Positions 26,549 to 41,064 are shown, counted from the stretch's first letter. The stretch: DNA of 64,000 bases from Nomia melanderi (GCF_051020985.1 NW_027475143.1:186001-250000); one strand, 5' to 3'. Notes: a model not told the origin generated them from the letters alone. Translations and numbers: made by a program.

Positions 26549-27876
26549 GTGAATTATCTGCAGGAGGCCCTGGCGCATGAATCTGTGCAGCGGGAACGAC
26601 CTCAGAACACTAGGGTCCTAGAAAACCACAGTCTCATGGAGCCGGACACTCAGGGTCAGTGGAAAATCCAATATATATCTGGTGATATCTCGGGTGCTAT
26701 TAGAGATAGCGCAATAAACCAAAGTGAATTATCTGCAGGAGGCCCTGGCGGATGAATCTGTGCAGCAGGAACGACCTCGGACCACCAGGGGCCGAGAAAA
26801 CGACCATCTCATGGGGCCGGACACTCAGGGTCAGTGAAAAATCCAATATATATCTGGTGATGTCTCGGGTGCTATTACAGATAGCGCAATAAACCAAAGT
26901 GCATTGTCTGCAGGGAGCCCTGGCGCATGATTCTGTGCAGCGGCAACGACCTCGGACCGCCCGGGGCCGATAAAACCACCTTCTCATGGGGCCGGACTGT
27001 CAGGGTCAGTGAAAAATCCAATATATATCTGGTGATACCTCGGGTGCTATTACAGATAGCGCAATAAATCAAAGTGCATTGTCTGTAGGAGGCCCTGGCG
27101 CATGAATCTGTGCAGCGGCAACGACCTCGGACCGCCAGGGGCCGATGAAACCACCGTCTCATGGGGCCGGACTGTCATGGTCAGGGAAAAATCAAATATA
27201 TATCTGGTGATATCTCGGGTGCTATTAGAGATAGCGCAATAAACCAAAGTGCATTGTCTGCAGGAAGCCCTGGCGCATGATTCTGTGCAGCGGCAACGAC
27301 CTCGGACCGCCAGGGGCCGATAAAACCACCGTCTCATGGGGCCGGACTGTCATGGTCAGGGAAAAATCAAATATATATCTGGTGATATCTCGGGTGCTAT
27401 TAGTGATCGCGCAATAAACCAAAGTGAATTGTCTGCAAGAGGCCCTGGTGCATGAATCTGTGCAGCGGGAACGTCCTCGGATCACCAGGGGCCGAGAAAA
27501 TGGCCGTCTTATGGGGCCGGACTGTAAGGGATAGGGAAAAACACAATATATATCTGGTGATATCTAGGGTGCTATTAGAGATCGCGCAATAAATCAAAGT
27601 GCATTGTCTGTAGGAGGCACTGGCGAATGAATCTGTGCAGCAGGAACGACCTCGGACCACCAGGGGCCGAGAAAATTACAGATATTCGGAATCCGTCACC
27701 CAAGGTCATGTAAAAATCCAGTATATATCTGGTGATATCTCGGGTGCTATTACAGATAGCGCAATAAACCAAAGTGCTTTGTCTGCGGGAGGCCCTGTCG
27801 CATGAATCTGGGCAGCGGCAACGACCTCGGACCACCAGGGGCCGAGAAAACCACAGTCTCATGGGGCCGGACACTC
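26549..27876 (+). repeat. Third-copy remainder of the 27-mer unit
   Basis: Matches 20426 onward (offset 6,123 bp, then 5,948 bp after losing one monomer at a junction between 27104 and 27134). It keeps the GATACCTCGGG variant, the ATTCTGTGCAGCGGC monomer type, and V2 at 27676. Confidence 0.87.
27676..27721 (+). repeat. V2 chimeric monomer segment (copy 3)
   Basis: Third-unit counterpart, 5,948 bp after copy 2. Confidence 0.88.
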
Positions 27877-28288
27877 AGGGTCAGTGGAAAATCCAATATA
27901 TATCTGGTGATATCTCGGGTGCTATTAGAGATAGCGCAATAAACCAAAGTGAATTATCTGCAGGAGGCCCTGGCGGATGAATCTGTGCAGCAGGAACGCC
28001 CTCGGATCACCAGGGGCCGAGAAAACCACCGTCCCGAAGGGCCGGACACTTAGGGTCAGTGAAAAATCCAATATATATCTGGTGATATCTCGGGTGCTAT
28101 TACAGATAGCGCAATAAACCAAAGTGAATTATCTGCAAGAGTCCCTGGCGCATGAATCGGTGCAGCGGGAACAGCCTCGGATCACCAGGGGCCGAGAAAA
28201 CCACCATCTCATGGGGCCGGACACTCAGGATCAGTGAAAAATCCAATATATATCTGGTGATATCTCGGGTGCTATTGGAGATAGCGCA

Positions 28289-29170
28289 TTAACCAAAGTG
28301 AATTATCTGCAGGAGGCCCTGGCGCATGAAACTGTGTAACGGGAACGACCTCGGACCACCAGGGGCCGAGAAAACCGCAGTCTCATGGGGCAGGACACTC
28401 AGGGTCAGGGGAAAATCCAATATATATCTGGTGATATCTCGGGTGCTATTACAGATAGCGCAATAAATCAAAGTGCATTACCTGTAGGCGGCCCTGCCGG
28501 ATGAATCTGTGCAGCAGGATCGCCCTCGGACCACCAGGGACCGAGAAAACTACAGTCTCATTCGGCCGGACACTCAGGGTCTGCGGAAAATCCAATTTAT
28601 ATCTGGTGATATCTCGGGTCCTATTACAGATAGCGAAATAAATCAAAGTGCATTGTCTGTAGGAGGCCCTGGCGCATGAATGTGGCCAGCGGGAACGACC
28701 TCGGGCCACCAGGGACCGAGAAAACCGCCGTCTCATGGGGCCGGACACTCAGGGTCAGGGGAAAATCCAATATATATCTGGTGATATCCTGGGTGCTATT
28801 ACAGATAGCGCAATAAATCAAAGTGCATTGCCTGTAGGCGTCCCTGCCGGATGAATCTGTGCAGCAGGAACGCCCTCGGACCACCAGGGGCCGAGAAAAC
28901 CACCGTCCCGAGGGGCCGGACACTCAGGGTCAGGTGAAAATCCAATATATATCTGGTGATATGTCGGGTGCTATTACAGTTAGCGCAATAAATCAAAGTG
29001 CATTGTCTGTAGGAGGCCCTGGCGCATGAATCTGTGCAGCGGGAACGACCTCGGACCACCAGGGGTCGAGAAAACCACAGTCTCATGGGTCGGACACTCA
29101 GGGTCAGGGAAAAATCCAATATATATCTGGTGATATCTTGGGTGCTATTGGAGATAGCGCAATAAACCAA
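28289..29170 (+). repeat. Recurring cassette, copy 5 (one monomer fused out)
   Basis: The third and fourth monomers are fused: CTCGGGCCACC of the third runs straight into AGGGACCGAG of the fourth at 28705-28715, removing exactly one monomer. Confidence 0.88.
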
Positions 29171-30211
29171 AGTGAATTATCTGCAGGAGGCCCTGGCGCA
29201 TGAATCTGTGCAGCGGGAACGACCTCAGAACACTAGGGTCCTAGAAAACCACAGTCTCATGGGGCCGGACACTCAGGGTCAGTGGAAAATCCAATATATA
29301 TCTGGTGATATCTCGGGTGCTATTAGAGATAGCGCAATAAACCAAAGTGAATTATCTGCAGGAGGCCCTGGCGCATGAATCTGTGCAGCGGGAACGACCT
29401 CGGACCACCACGGACCGAGAAAACCACCGTCTCATGGGTACGGACACTAAGGGTCACGGAAAAATCCAATATATATCTGGTGATATCTCGGGTGCTATTA
29501 GAGATAGCGCAATAAACCAAAGTGAATTATCTGCAGGAGGCCCTGGCGCATGAATCTGTGCAGCGGGAACGTCCTCGGTCCTCCAGGGGCCGAGAAAACT
29601 ACAGTCTCATGGGGCCGGACACTCAGGGTCTGGGGAAAATCCAATATATATCTGGTGATATCTCGGGCCCTATTACAGATAGCGAAATAAATCAAAGTGC
29701 ATTGTCTGCAGGAGGCCCTGGCGCATGAATCTGTGCAGCGGGAACGACCTCGGACCACCAGGGGCCGAGAAAACCACAGTCTCATGGGGCCGGGCACTCA
29801 GGGTCAGTGGAAAATCCAATATATATCTGGTGATATCTCGGGTGCTATTAGAGATAGCGCAATAAACCAAAGTGAATTATCTGCAGGAGGCCCTGGCGGA
29901 TGAATCTGTGCAGCAGGAACGCCCTCGGATCACCAGGGGCCGAGAAAACCACCGTCCCGAAGGGCCGGACACTTAGGGTCAGTGAAAAATCCAATATATA
30001 TCTGGTGATATCTCGGGTGCTATTACAGATAGCGCAATAAACCAAAGTGAATTATCTGCAAGAGTCCCTGGCGCATGAATCGGTGCAGCGGGAACAGCCT
30101 CGGATCACCAGGGGCCGAGAAAACCACCATCTCATGGGGCCGGACACTCAGGATCAGTGAAAAATCCAATATATATCTGGTGATATCTCGGGTGCTATTG
30201 GAGATAGCGCA

Positions 30212-31093
30212 TTAACCAAAGTGAATTATCTGCAGGAGGCCCTGGCGCATGAAACTGTGTAACGGGAACGACCTCGGACCACCAGGGGCCGAGAAAACCG
30301 CAGTCTCATGGGGCAGGACACTCAGGGTCAGGGGAAAATCCAATATATATCTGGTGATATCTCGGGTGCTATTACAGATAGCGCAATAAATCAAAGTGCA
30401 TTACCTGTAGGCGGCCCTGCCGGATGAATCTGTGCAGCAGGATCGCCCTCGGACCACCAGGGACCGAGAAAACTACAGTCTCATTCGGCCGGACACTCAG
30501 GGTCTGCGGAAAATCCAATTTATATCTGGTGATATCTCGGGTCCTATTACAGATAGCGAAATAAATCAAAGTGCATTGTCTGTAGGAGGCCCTGGCGCAT
30601 GAATGTGGCCAGCGGGAACGACCTCGGGCCACCAGGGACCGAGAAAACCGCCGTCTCATGGGGCCGGACACTCAGGGTCAGGGGAAAATCCAATATATAT
30701 CTGGTGATATCCTGGGTGCTATTACAGATAGCGCAATAAATCAAAGTGCATTGCCTGTAGGCGTCCCTGCCGGATGAATCTGTGCAGCAGGAACGCCCTC
30801 GGACCACCAGGGGCCGAGAAAACCACCGTCCCGAGGGGCCGGACACTCAGGGTCAGGTGAAAATCCAATATATATCTGGTGATATGTCGGGTGCTATTAC
30901 AGTTAGCGCAATAAATCAAAGTGCATTGTCTGTAGGAGGCCCTGGCGCATGAATCTGTGCAGCGGGAACGACCTCGGACCACCAGGGGTCGAGAAAACCA
31001 CAGTCTCATGGGTCGGACACTCAGGGTCAGGGAAAAATCCAATATATATCTGGTGATATCTTGGGTGCTATTGGAGATAGCGCAATAAACCAA
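30212..31093 (+). repeat. Recurring cassette, copy 6 (one monomer fused out)
   Basis: Carries the same fusion as copy 5, as expected for a duplicate made by the 11-mer amplification. Confidence 0.88.
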
Positions 31094-33184
31094 AGTGAAT
31101 TATCTGCAGGAGGCCCTGGCGCATGAATCTGTGCAGCGGGAACGACCTCAGAACACTAGGGTCCTAGAAAACCACAGTCTCATGGGGCCGGACACTCAGG
31201 GTCAGTGGAAAATCCAATATATATCTGGTGATATCTCGGGTGCTATTAGAGATAGCGCAATAAACCAAAGTGAATTATCTGCAGGAGGCCCTGGCGCATG
31301 AATCTGTGCAGCGGGAACGACCTCGGACCACCACGGACCGAGAAAACCACCGTCTCATGGGTACGGACACTAAGGGTCACGGAAAAATCCAATATATATC
31401 TGGTGATATCTCGGGTGCTATTAGAGATAGCGCAATAAACCAAAGTGAATTATCTGCAGGAGGCCCTGGCGCATGAATCTGTGCAGCGGGAACGTCCTCG
31501 GTCCTCCAGGGGCCGAGAAAACTACAGTCTCATGGGGCCGGACACTCAGGGTCTGGGGAAAATCCAATATATATCTGGTGATATCTCGGGCCCTATTACA
31601 GATAGCGAAATAAATCAAAGTGCATTGTCTGCAGGAGGCCCTGGCGCATGAATCTGTGCAGCGGGAACGACCTCGGACCACCAGGGGCCGAGAAAACCAC
31701 AGTCTCATGGGGCCGGGCACTCAGGGTCAGTGGAAAATCCAATATATATCTGGTGATATCTCGGGTGCTATTAGAGATAGCGCAATAAACCAAAGTGAAT
31801 TATCTGCAGGAGGCCCTGGCGGATGAATCTGTGCAGCAGGAACGCCCTCGGATCACCAGGGGCCGAGAAAACCACCGTCCCGAAGGGCCGGACACTTAGG
31901 GTCAGTGAAAAATCCAATATATATCTGGTGATATCTCGGGTGCTATTACAGATAGCGCAATAAACCAAAGTGAATTATCTGCAAGAGTCCCTGGCGCATG
32001 AATCGGTGCAGCGGGAACAGCCTCGGATCACCAGGGGCCGAGAAAACCACCATCTCATGGGGCCGGACACTCAGGATCAGTGAAAAATCCAATATATATC
32101 TGGTGATGTCTCGGGTGTTATTAGAGATAGCGCAATAAACCAAAGTGAATTATCTCCAGGTGGCCCAGGCTCATGAATCTGTGCAGCGGGAAGGACCTCG
32201 GACTACCAGGGGCCGATAAAACCACCGTCTCATGGGGCCGGACTCTCATGGTCAGGGGAAAATCCAATATATATCTGGTGATAACTCGGGTGCTATTAGA
32301 GATAGCGCAATAAAGCAAAGTGAATTATCTGCAGGAGGCCCTGGCGCATGAATCTGTGCAGCGGGAACGACCTCGGACCACCACGGACCGAGAAAACCAC
32401 CGTCTCATGGGGACGGACACTAAGGGTCTCGGAAAAATCCAATATATATCTGGTGATATCTCGGGTGCTATTACAGATAGCGCAATAAATCAAAGTGCAT
32501 TGTCAGTAGGAGGCCCTGGCGCCTGAATCTGGCCAGCGGGAACGACCTCGGGCCACCAGGGGCCGAGAAAACCACAGTCTCATGGGGCCGGACACTCAGG
32601 GTCAGGGAAAAATCCAATATATATCTGGTGATATCTCGGGTGCTATTAGAGATAGCGCAATAAACCATAGTGAATTATCTGCAGGAGGCCCTGGCGCATG
32701 AATCTGTGCAGCAGGAACGACCTCGGACCACCAGGGGCCGAGAAAACCACAGTCTCATGGGGCCGGACACTTAGGGTCAGGGGAAAATCCAATATATATC
32801 TGGTGATATCTTGGGTGCTATTAGAGATAGCACAATAAACCAAAGTGAATTATCTGTAGGAGGCCCTGGCGCATGCATCTGTGCAGCGGGAACGACCTCC
32901 GACCACCAGGGGCCGAGACAACCACCGTCCCATCGGGCCGGACTCTCGGGGTTAGGGAAAAATCCAATATATATCTGGTGATATCCCGGGTGCTATTGGA
33001 GATAGCGCAATAAACCAAAGTGAATTATCTGTAGGAGGCCCTGGCGCATGCATCTGTGCAGCGGGAACGACCTCCGACCACCAGGGGCCGAGACAACCAC
33101 CGTCCCATCGGGCCGGACACTCAGGGTTAGGGAAAAATCCAATATATATCTGGTGATATCTCGGGTGCTATTGGAGATAGCGCA

Positions 33185-34241
33185 TTAACCAAAGTGAATT
33201 ATCTGCAGGAGGCCCTGGCGCATGAAACTGTGTAACGGGAACGACCTCGGACCACCAGGGGCCGAGAAAACCGCAGTCTCATGGGGCAGGACACTCAGGG
33301 TCAGGGGAAAATCCAATATATATCTGGTGATATCTCGGGTGCTATTACAGATAGCGCAATAAATCAAAGTGCATTACCTGTAGGCGGCCCTGCCGGATGA
33401 ATCTGTGCAGCAGGATCGCCCTCGGACCACCAGGGACCGAGAAAACTACAGTCTCATTCGGCCGGACACTCAGGGTCTGCGGAAAATCCAATTTATATCT
33501 GGTGATATCTCGGGTCCTATTACAGATAGCGAAATAAATCAAAGTGCATTGTCTGTAGGAGGCCCTGGCGCATGAATGTGGCCAGCGGGAACGACCTCGG
33601 GCCACCAGGGGCCGAGACAACCACCGTCTCATGGGGCCGGACACTCAGGGTCAGGGAAAAATCCAATATATATCTGGTGATATCCCGGGTGCTATTACAG
33701 ATAGCGCAATAAATCAAAGTGCATTGTCTGTAGGAGGCCCTGGCGCATGAATCTGTGCAACGGGAACGACCTCGGACCACCAGGGACCGAGAAAACCGCC
33801 GTCTCATGGGGCCGGACACTCAGGGTCAGGGGAAAATCCAATATATATCTGGTGATATCCTGGGTGCTATTACAGATAGCGCAATAAATCAAAGTGCATT
33901 GCCTGTAGGCGTCCCTGCCGGATGAATCTGTGCAGCAGGAACGCCCTCGGACCACCAGGGGCCGAGAAAACCACCGTCCCGAGGGGCCGGACACTCAGGG
34001 TCAGGTGAAAATCCAATATATATCTGGTGATATGTCGGGTGCTATTACAGTTAGCGCAATAAATCAAAGTGCATTGTCTGTAGGAGGCCCTGGCGCATGA
34101 ATCTGTGCAGCGGGAACGACCTCGGACCACCAGGGGTCGAGAAAACCACAGTCTCATGGGTCGGACACTCAGGGTCAGGGAAAAATCCAATATATATCTG
34201 GTGATATCTTGGGTGCTATTGGAGATAGCGCAATAAACCAA
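33185..34241 (+). repeat. Recurring cassette, copy 7
   Basis: Full length, without the fusion of copies 5 and 6, and with the CATTAACC left edge of copy 1. It shares GGTCTGCGG (near 33477) with copies 5, 6 and 8, where copies 1-4 have GGTCTGGGG. Confidence 0.88.
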
Positions 34242-35252
34242 AGTGAATTATCTGCAGGAGGCCCTGGCGCATGAATCTGTGCAGCGGGAACGACCTCAGA
34301 ACACTAGGGTCCTAGAAAACCACAGTCTCATGGGGCCGGACACTCAGGGTCAGTGGAAAATCCAATATATATCTGGTGATATCTCGGGTGCTATTAGAGA
34401 TAGCGCAATAAACCAAAGTGAATTATCTGCAGGAGGCCCTGGCGCATGAATCTGTGCAGCGGGAACGACCTCGGACCACCACGGACCGAGAAAACCACCG
34501 TCTCATGGGTACGGACACTAAGGGTCCCGGAAAAATCCAATATATATCTGGTGATATCTCGGGTGCTATTACAGATAGCGCAATAAATCAAAGTGCATTG
34601 TCAGTAGGAGGCCCTGGCGCCTGAATCTGGCCAGCGGGAACGACCTCGGACCACCAGGGGCTGAGAAAACCACAGTCTCATGGGGCCGGGCACTCAGGGT
34701 CAGGGAAAAATCCAATATATATCTGGTGATATCTCGGGTGCTATTAGAGATAGCGCAATAAACCAAAGTGAATTATCTGTAGGAGGCCCTGGCGCATGAA
34801 TCTGTGCAGCGGGAACGACCTCGGACCACCAGGGGCCGAGAAAACCACAGTCTCATGGGGCCGGACACTCAGGGTCAGGGGAAAATCCAATATATATCTG
34901 GTGATATCTCGGGTGCTATTAGAGATAGCGCAATAAACCAAAGTGCCTTGTCTGTAGGAGGCCCTGGCGCATGAATCTGTGCAGCGGGAACGACTTCGGA
35001 CCACCAGGGACCTAGAAAACCACAGTCTCATGTGGCCGGACACTCAGGGTCAGGGGAAAATCCAATATATATCTGGTGATATCTCGGGTGCTATTAGAGA
35101 TAGCGCAATAAACCAAAGTGCCTTGTCTGTAGGAGGCCCTGGCGCATGAATCTGTGCAGCGGGAACGACTTCGGACGACCAGGGGCCTAGAAAACCACAG
35201 TCTCATGGGGCCGGACACTCAGGGTCAGGGAAAAATCCAATATATATCTGGT

Positions 35253-35258
35253 GAATTC
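35253..35258. other. V3 monomer mark: EcoRI site replaces EcoRV (copy 1)
   Basis: GGTGAATTCTCGGGAGC stands where nearly all monomers have GGTGATATCTCGGGTGC, destroying the right arm of the joint dyad. Linked downstream change: GCATGACCTG in place of GCATTGTCTG. The other copies are at 38228, 42077, 44877, 51526, 52225 and 54849. Confidence 0.88.
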
Positions 35259-36069
35259 TCGGGAGCTATTACAGAAAGCGCAATAAATCAAAGTGCATGA
35301 CCTGTAGGAGGCCCTGGCTCATGAATCTGTGCAGCGGGAACGTCCTCGGTCCTCCAGGGGCCGAGAAAACTACAGTCTCATGGGGCCGGACACTCAGGGT
35401 CTGGGGAAAATCCAATATATATCTGGTGATATCTCGGGCCCTATTTCAGATAGCGAAATAAATCAAAGTGCATTGTCTGCAGGAGGCCCTGGCGCATGAA
35501 TCTGTGCACCGGGAACGACCTCGTATCACCAGGGGCCGAGAGAACCACCATCTCATGGGGCCGGACACTCAGGGTCAGGGGAAAATCCAATATATTTCTG
35601 GTGATATCTCGGGTGCTATTAGAGATAGCGCAATAAATCAAAGTACTTTGTCTGCGGGAGGCCCTGGCGCATGAATGTGTGCAGCGGGAACGACCTCAGA
35701 ACACTAGGGTCCTAGAAAACCACAGTCTCATGGGGCCGGACACTCAGGGTCAGTGGAAAATCCAATATATATCTGGTGATATCTCGGGTGCTATTAGTGA
35801 TAGCGCAATAAACCAAAGTGAATTGTCTGCAAGAGGCCCTGGTGCATGAATCTGTGCAGCGGGAACGACCTCGGATCACCAGGGGCCGAGAAAACCACCA
35901 TCTCATGGGGCCGGACACTCAGGGTCAGGGGAAAATCCAATATAGATCTGGTGATATCTCGGGTGCTATTAGAGATAGCGCAATAAACCAAAGTGCATTG
36001 TCTACAGGAAGTCCTGGCGCATGATTCTGTGCAGCGGGAACGACCTCGGACCACCAGGGGCCGAGAAAA

Positions 36070-36115
36070 TTACAGATATTCGGAATCCGTCACCCAAGGT
36101 CATGTAAAAATCCAG
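36070..36115 (+). repeat. V2 chimeric monomer segment (copy 4)
   Basis: In copy 1 of the 40-monomer duplication, followed by CTCGGGGGCTATT. Confidence 0.88.
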
Positions 36116-38227
36116 TATATATCTGGTGATATCTCGGGGGCTATTACAGATAGCGCAATAAACCAAAGTACTTTGTCTGCGGGAGGCCCTGTCGCATGAA
36201 TCTGGGCAGCGGCAACGACCTCGGACCACCAGGGGCCGAGAAAACCACAGTCTCATGGGGCCGGACACTCAGGGTCAGTGGAAAATCCAATATATATCTG
36301 GTGATATCTCGGGTGCTATTAGAGATAGCGCAATAAACCAAAGTGAATTATCTGCAGCAGGCCCTGGCGGATGAATCTGTGCAGCAGGAACGCCCTCGGA
36401 CCACCAGGGGCCGAGAAAACCACCGTCCCGAAGGGCCGGACTGTCATGGTCAGTGAAAAATCCAATATATATCTGGTGATATCTCGGGTGCTATTACAGA
36501 TAGCGCAATAAACCAAAGTGAATTATCTGCAAGAGTCCCTGGCGCATGAATCTGTGCAGCGGGAACAGCCTCGGATCACCATGGGCCGAGAAAACCACCA
36601 TCTCATGGGGCCGGACTGTCATGGTCAGGGAAAAGTCAAATATATATCTGGTGATATCTCGGGTGCTATTAGTGATAGCGCAATAAACCAAAGTGAATTG
36701 TCTGCAAGAGGCCCTGGTGCATGAATCTGTGCAGCGGGAACGACCTCGGATCACCAGGGGCCGAGAAAACCACCATCTCATGGGGCCGGACACTCAGGGT
36801 CAGGGGAAAATCCAATATAGATCTGGTGATATCTCGGGTGCTATTACAGATAGCGCAATAAATCAATGTGCATTGTCTGTAGGAGGCCCTGGCGCATGTA
36901 TCTGTGGCGCGGGAACGACCTCGGACTACCAGGGGCCGAGACAACCACCGTCTCATGGGGCCGGACAGTCAGGGTCAGGGAGAAATCCTATATATATCTG
37001 GTGTTATCTCGGGTGCTATTAGAGATAGCGCAATAAACCAAAGTGAATTATCTGCAGGAGGCCCTGGCGCATGCATCTGTGCAGCGGGAACGACCTCGGA
37101 CCGCCCGGGGCCGATAAAACCACCGTCTCATGGGGCCGGACTGTCATGGTCAGGGAAAAAACAAATATATATCTGGTGATATCTCGGGTGCTATTAGTGA
37201 TCGCGCAATAAACCAAAGTGAATTGTCTGCAAGAGGCCCTGGTGCATGAATCTGTGCAGCGGGAACGACCTCGGATCACCAGGGGCCGAGAAAACCACCA
37301 TCTCATGGGGCCGGACACTCATGGTCAGGGAAAAATCCAATATATATCTGGTGATATCTCGGGTGCTATTACAGATAGCGCAATAAATCAAAGTGCATTG
37401 TCAGTAGGAGGCCCTGGCGCCTGAATCTGGCCAGCGGGAACGACCTCGGACCACCAGGGGCCGAGAAAACCACAGTCTCATGGGGCCGGACACTCAGGGT
37501 CAAGGAAAAATCCAATATATATCTGGTGATATCTCGGGTGCTATTAGAGATAGCGCAATAAACCAAAGTGAATTATCTGCAGGAGGCCCTGGCGCATGCA
37601 TCTGTGCAGCGGGAACGACCTCGGACCACCAGGGTCCGAGAAAATCACAGTCTCATGGGGCCGGACACTCAGGGTCAGGGGAAAATCCAATATATATCTG
37701 GTGATATCTCGGGTGCTATTAGAGATAGCGCAATAAACCAAAGTGCCTTGTCTGTAGGAGGCCCTGGCGCATGAATCTGTGCAGCGGGAACGACTTCGGA
37801 CCACCAGGGGCCTAGAAAACCACAGTCTCATGTGGCCGGACACTCAGGGTCAGGGGAAAATCCAATATATATCTGGTGATATCTCGGGTGCTATTAGAGA
37901 TAGCGTCATAAACCAAAGTGAATTATCTGCAGGAGGCCCTGGCGCATGAAACTGTTTAACGGGAATGACCTCGGACCACCAGGGGCCGAGAAAACCACAG
38001 TCTCATGGGGCAAGACACTCAGGGTCAGGGGAAAATCCAATATATATCTGGTGATATCTCGGGTGCTATTACAGATGGCGCAATAAATCAAAGTACATTG
38101 TCTGTAGGAGGCCCTGGCGCATGAATCTGTGCAGCGGGAACGACTTCGTACCACCAGGGTCCGAGAAAATCACAGTCTCATGGGGCCGGACACTCAGGGT
38201 CAGGGAAAAATCCAATATATATCTGGT

Positions 38228-38233
38228 GAATTC
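38228..38233. other. V3 monomer mark (copy 2)
   Basis: With AATCAAAGAGCATGACC downstream; its duplicate is at 44877. Confidence 0.88.
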
Positions 38234-40007
38234 TCGGGAGCTATTACAGATAGCGCAATAAATCAAAGAGCATGACCTGTAGGAGGCCCTGGCGCATGAA
38301 TCTGTGCAGCGGGAACGTCCTCGGTCCTCCAGGGGCCGAGAAAACTACAGTCTCATGGGGCCGGACACTCAGGGTCTGGGGAAAATCCAATATATATCTG
38401 GTGATATCTCGGGTGCTATTAGAGATAGCGCAATAAACCAAAGTGAATTATCTGCAGGAGGCCCTGGCGCATGAATCTGTGCAGCGGGAACGTCCTCGGT
38501 CCTCCAGGGGCCGAGAAAACTACAGTCTCATGGGGCCGGACACTCAGGGTCTGGGGAAAATCCAATATATATCTGGTGATATCTCGGGCCCTATTACAGA
38601 TAGCGAAATAAATCAAAGTGCCTTGTCTGCAGGAGGCCCTGGCGCATGAGTCTGTGCAGCGGGAACGACCTCGGACCACCAGGGGCCGAGAAAACCACAG
38701 TCTCATGGGGCCGGACACTCAGGGTCAGTGGAAAATCCAATATATATCTGGTGATATCTCGGGTGCTATTAGAGATAGCGCAATAAACCAAAGTGAATTA
38801 TCTGCAGGAGGCCCTGGCGGATGAATCTGTGCAGCAGGAACGCCCTCGGATCACCAGGGGCCGAGAAAACCACCGTCCCGAAGGGCCGGACACTTAGGGT
38901 CAGTGAAAAATCCAATATATATCTGGTGATATCTCGGGTGCTATTACAGATAGCGCAATAAACCAAAGTGAATTATCTGCAAGAGTCCCTGGCGCATGAA
39001 TCGGTGCAGCGGGAACAGCCTCGGATCACCAGGGGCCGAGAAAACCACCATCTCATGGGGCCGGACACTCAGGATCAGTGAAAAATCCAATATATATCTG
39101 GTGATGTCTCGGGTGTTATTAGAGATAGCGCAATAAACCAAAGTGAATTATCTCCAGGAGGCCCAGGCTCATAAATCTGTGCAGCGGGAAGGACCTCGGA
39201 CTACCAGGGGCCGATAAAACCACCGTCTCATGGGGACGGACACTAAGGGTCTCGGAAAAATCCAATATATATCTGGTGATATCTCGGGTGCTATTACAGA
39301 TAGCGCAATAAATCAAAGTGCATTGTCAGTAGGAGGCCCTGGCGCCTGAATCTGGCCAGCGGGAACGACCTCGGGCCACCAGGGGCCGAGAAAACCACAG
39401 TCTCATGGGGCCGGACACTCAGGGTCAGGGAAAAATCCAATATATATCTGGTGATATCTCGGGTGCTATTAGAGATAGCGCAATAAACCATAGTGAATTA
39501 TCTGCAGGAGGCCCTGGCGCATGAATCTGTGCAGCAGGAACGACCTCGGACCACCAGGGGCCGAGAAAACCACAGTCTCATGGGGCCGGACACTTAGGGT
39601 CAGGGGAAAATCCAATATATATCTGGTGATATCTTGGGTGCTATTAGAGATAGCACAATAAACCAAAGTGAATTATCTGTAGGAGGCCCTGGCGCATGCA
39701 TCTGTGCAGCGGGAACGACCTCCGACCACCAGGGGCCGAGACAACCACCGTCCCATCGGGCCGGACTCTCGGGGTTAGGGAAAAATCCAATATATATCTG
39801 GTGATATCCCGGGTGCTATTGGAGATAGCGCAATAAACCAAAGTGAATTATCTGTAGGAGGCCCTGGCGCATGCATCTGTGCAGCGGGAACGACCTCCGA
39901 CCACCAGGGGCCGAGACAACCACCGTCCCATCGGGCCGGACACTCAGGGTTAGGGAAAAATCCAATATATATCTGGTGATATCTCGGGTGCTATTGGAGA
40001 TAGCGCA

Positions 40008-41064
40008 TTAACCAAAGTGAATTATCTGCAGGAGGCCCTGGCGCATGAAACTGTGTAACGGGAACGACCTCGGACCACCAGGGGCCGAGAAAACCGCAGT
40101 CTCATGGGGCAGGACACTCAGGGTCAGGGGAAAATCCAATATATATCTGGTGATATCTCGGGTGCTATTACAGATAGCGCAATAAATCAAAGTGCATTAC
40201 CTGTAGGCGGCCCTGCCGGATGAATCTGTGCAGCAGGATCGCCCTCGGACCACCAGGGACCGAGAAAACTACAGTCTCATTCGGCCGGACACTCAGGGTC
40301 TGCGGAAAATCCAATTTATATCTGGTGATATCTCGGGTCCTATTACAGATAGCGAAATAAATCAAAGTGCATTGTCTGTAGGAGGCCCTGGCGCATGAAT
40401 GTGGCCAGCGGGAACGACCTCGGGCCACCAGGGGCCGAGACAACCACCGTCTCATGGGGCCGGACACTCAGGGTCAGGGAAAAATCCAATATATATCTGG
40501 TGATATCCCGGGTGCTATTACAGATAGCGCAATAAATCAAAGTGCATTGTCTGTAGGAGGCCCTGGCGCATGAATCTGTGCAACGGGAACGACCTCGGAC
40601 CACCAGGGACCGAGAAAACCGCCGTCTCATGGGGCCGGACACTCAGGGTCAGGGGAAAATCCAATATATATCTGGTGATATCCTGGGTGCTATTACAGAT
40701 AGCGCAATAAATCAAAGTGCATTGCCTGTAGGCGTCCCTGCCGGATGAATCTGTGCAGCAGGAACGCCCTCGGACCACCAGGGGCCGAGAAAACCACCGT
40801 CCCGAGGGGCCGGACACTCAGGGTCAGGTGAAAATCCAATATATATCTGGTGATATGTCGGGTGCTATTACAGTTAGCGCAATAAATCAAAGTGCATTGT
40901 CTGTAGGAGGCCCTGGCGCATGAATCTGTGCAGCGGGAACGACCTCGGACCACCAGGGGTCGAGAAAACCACAGTCTCATGGGTCGGACACTCAGGGTCA
41001 GGGAAAAATCCAATATATATCTGGTGATATCTTGGGTGCTATTGGAGATAGCGCAATAAACCAA
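40008..41064 (+). repeat. Recurring cassette, copy 8
   Basis: Duplicate of copy 7 at 6,823 bp, within the 40-monomer duplication. Same left edge and same GGTCTGCGG marker. Confidence 0.88.

Larger units (their letters stand above)
23750..26589 (+). repeat. 8-mer tandem duplication, 1,399-bp unit, two copies
   Basis: Positions 23750-25190 match 25149-26589 at 1,399 bp (eight monomers minus one base). The missing base is the CATGGGTCGGAC deletion inside each copy. Noticed differences: CCAGTGGCCGAG near 23816 versus CCAGGGGCCGAG; CCAGGAGCCGAG near 24860 versus CCAGGGGCCGAG; AAATTAAAG near 26194 versus AAATCAAAG near 24795. It lies inside what would be the third 27-mer unit and enlarges it. Confidence 0.92.
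27877..32105 (+). repeat. 11-mer HOR, 1,923-bp unit, about 2.2 copies
   Basis: Copies are 27877-29799, 29800-31722 and a partial 31723-32105. The period is 11 x 175 minus 2 bp; the two lost bases are the CATTAACC and CATGGGTCGGAC deletions in each copy. I saw no difference between copies in the stretches compared. Each copy contains a shortened cassette with a fused monomer (junction 28705-28715 in the first copy), so that deletion came before the 11-mer amplification. Confidence 0.93.
31421..38418 (+). repeat. 40-monomer tandem duplication, copy 1 (about 7.0 kb)
   Basis: This segment is repeated directly downstream at 38419-45060. The offset is 6,998 bp up to about 32240, 6,823-6,824 bp to about 36400, and 6,649 bp to about 38400. 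The stepwise drop is due to two single-monomer losses in copy 2. The segment overlaps the end of the 11-mer HOR and includes cassette copy 7, V2 at 36070, and V3 monomers at 35253 and 38228. Confidence 0.9.
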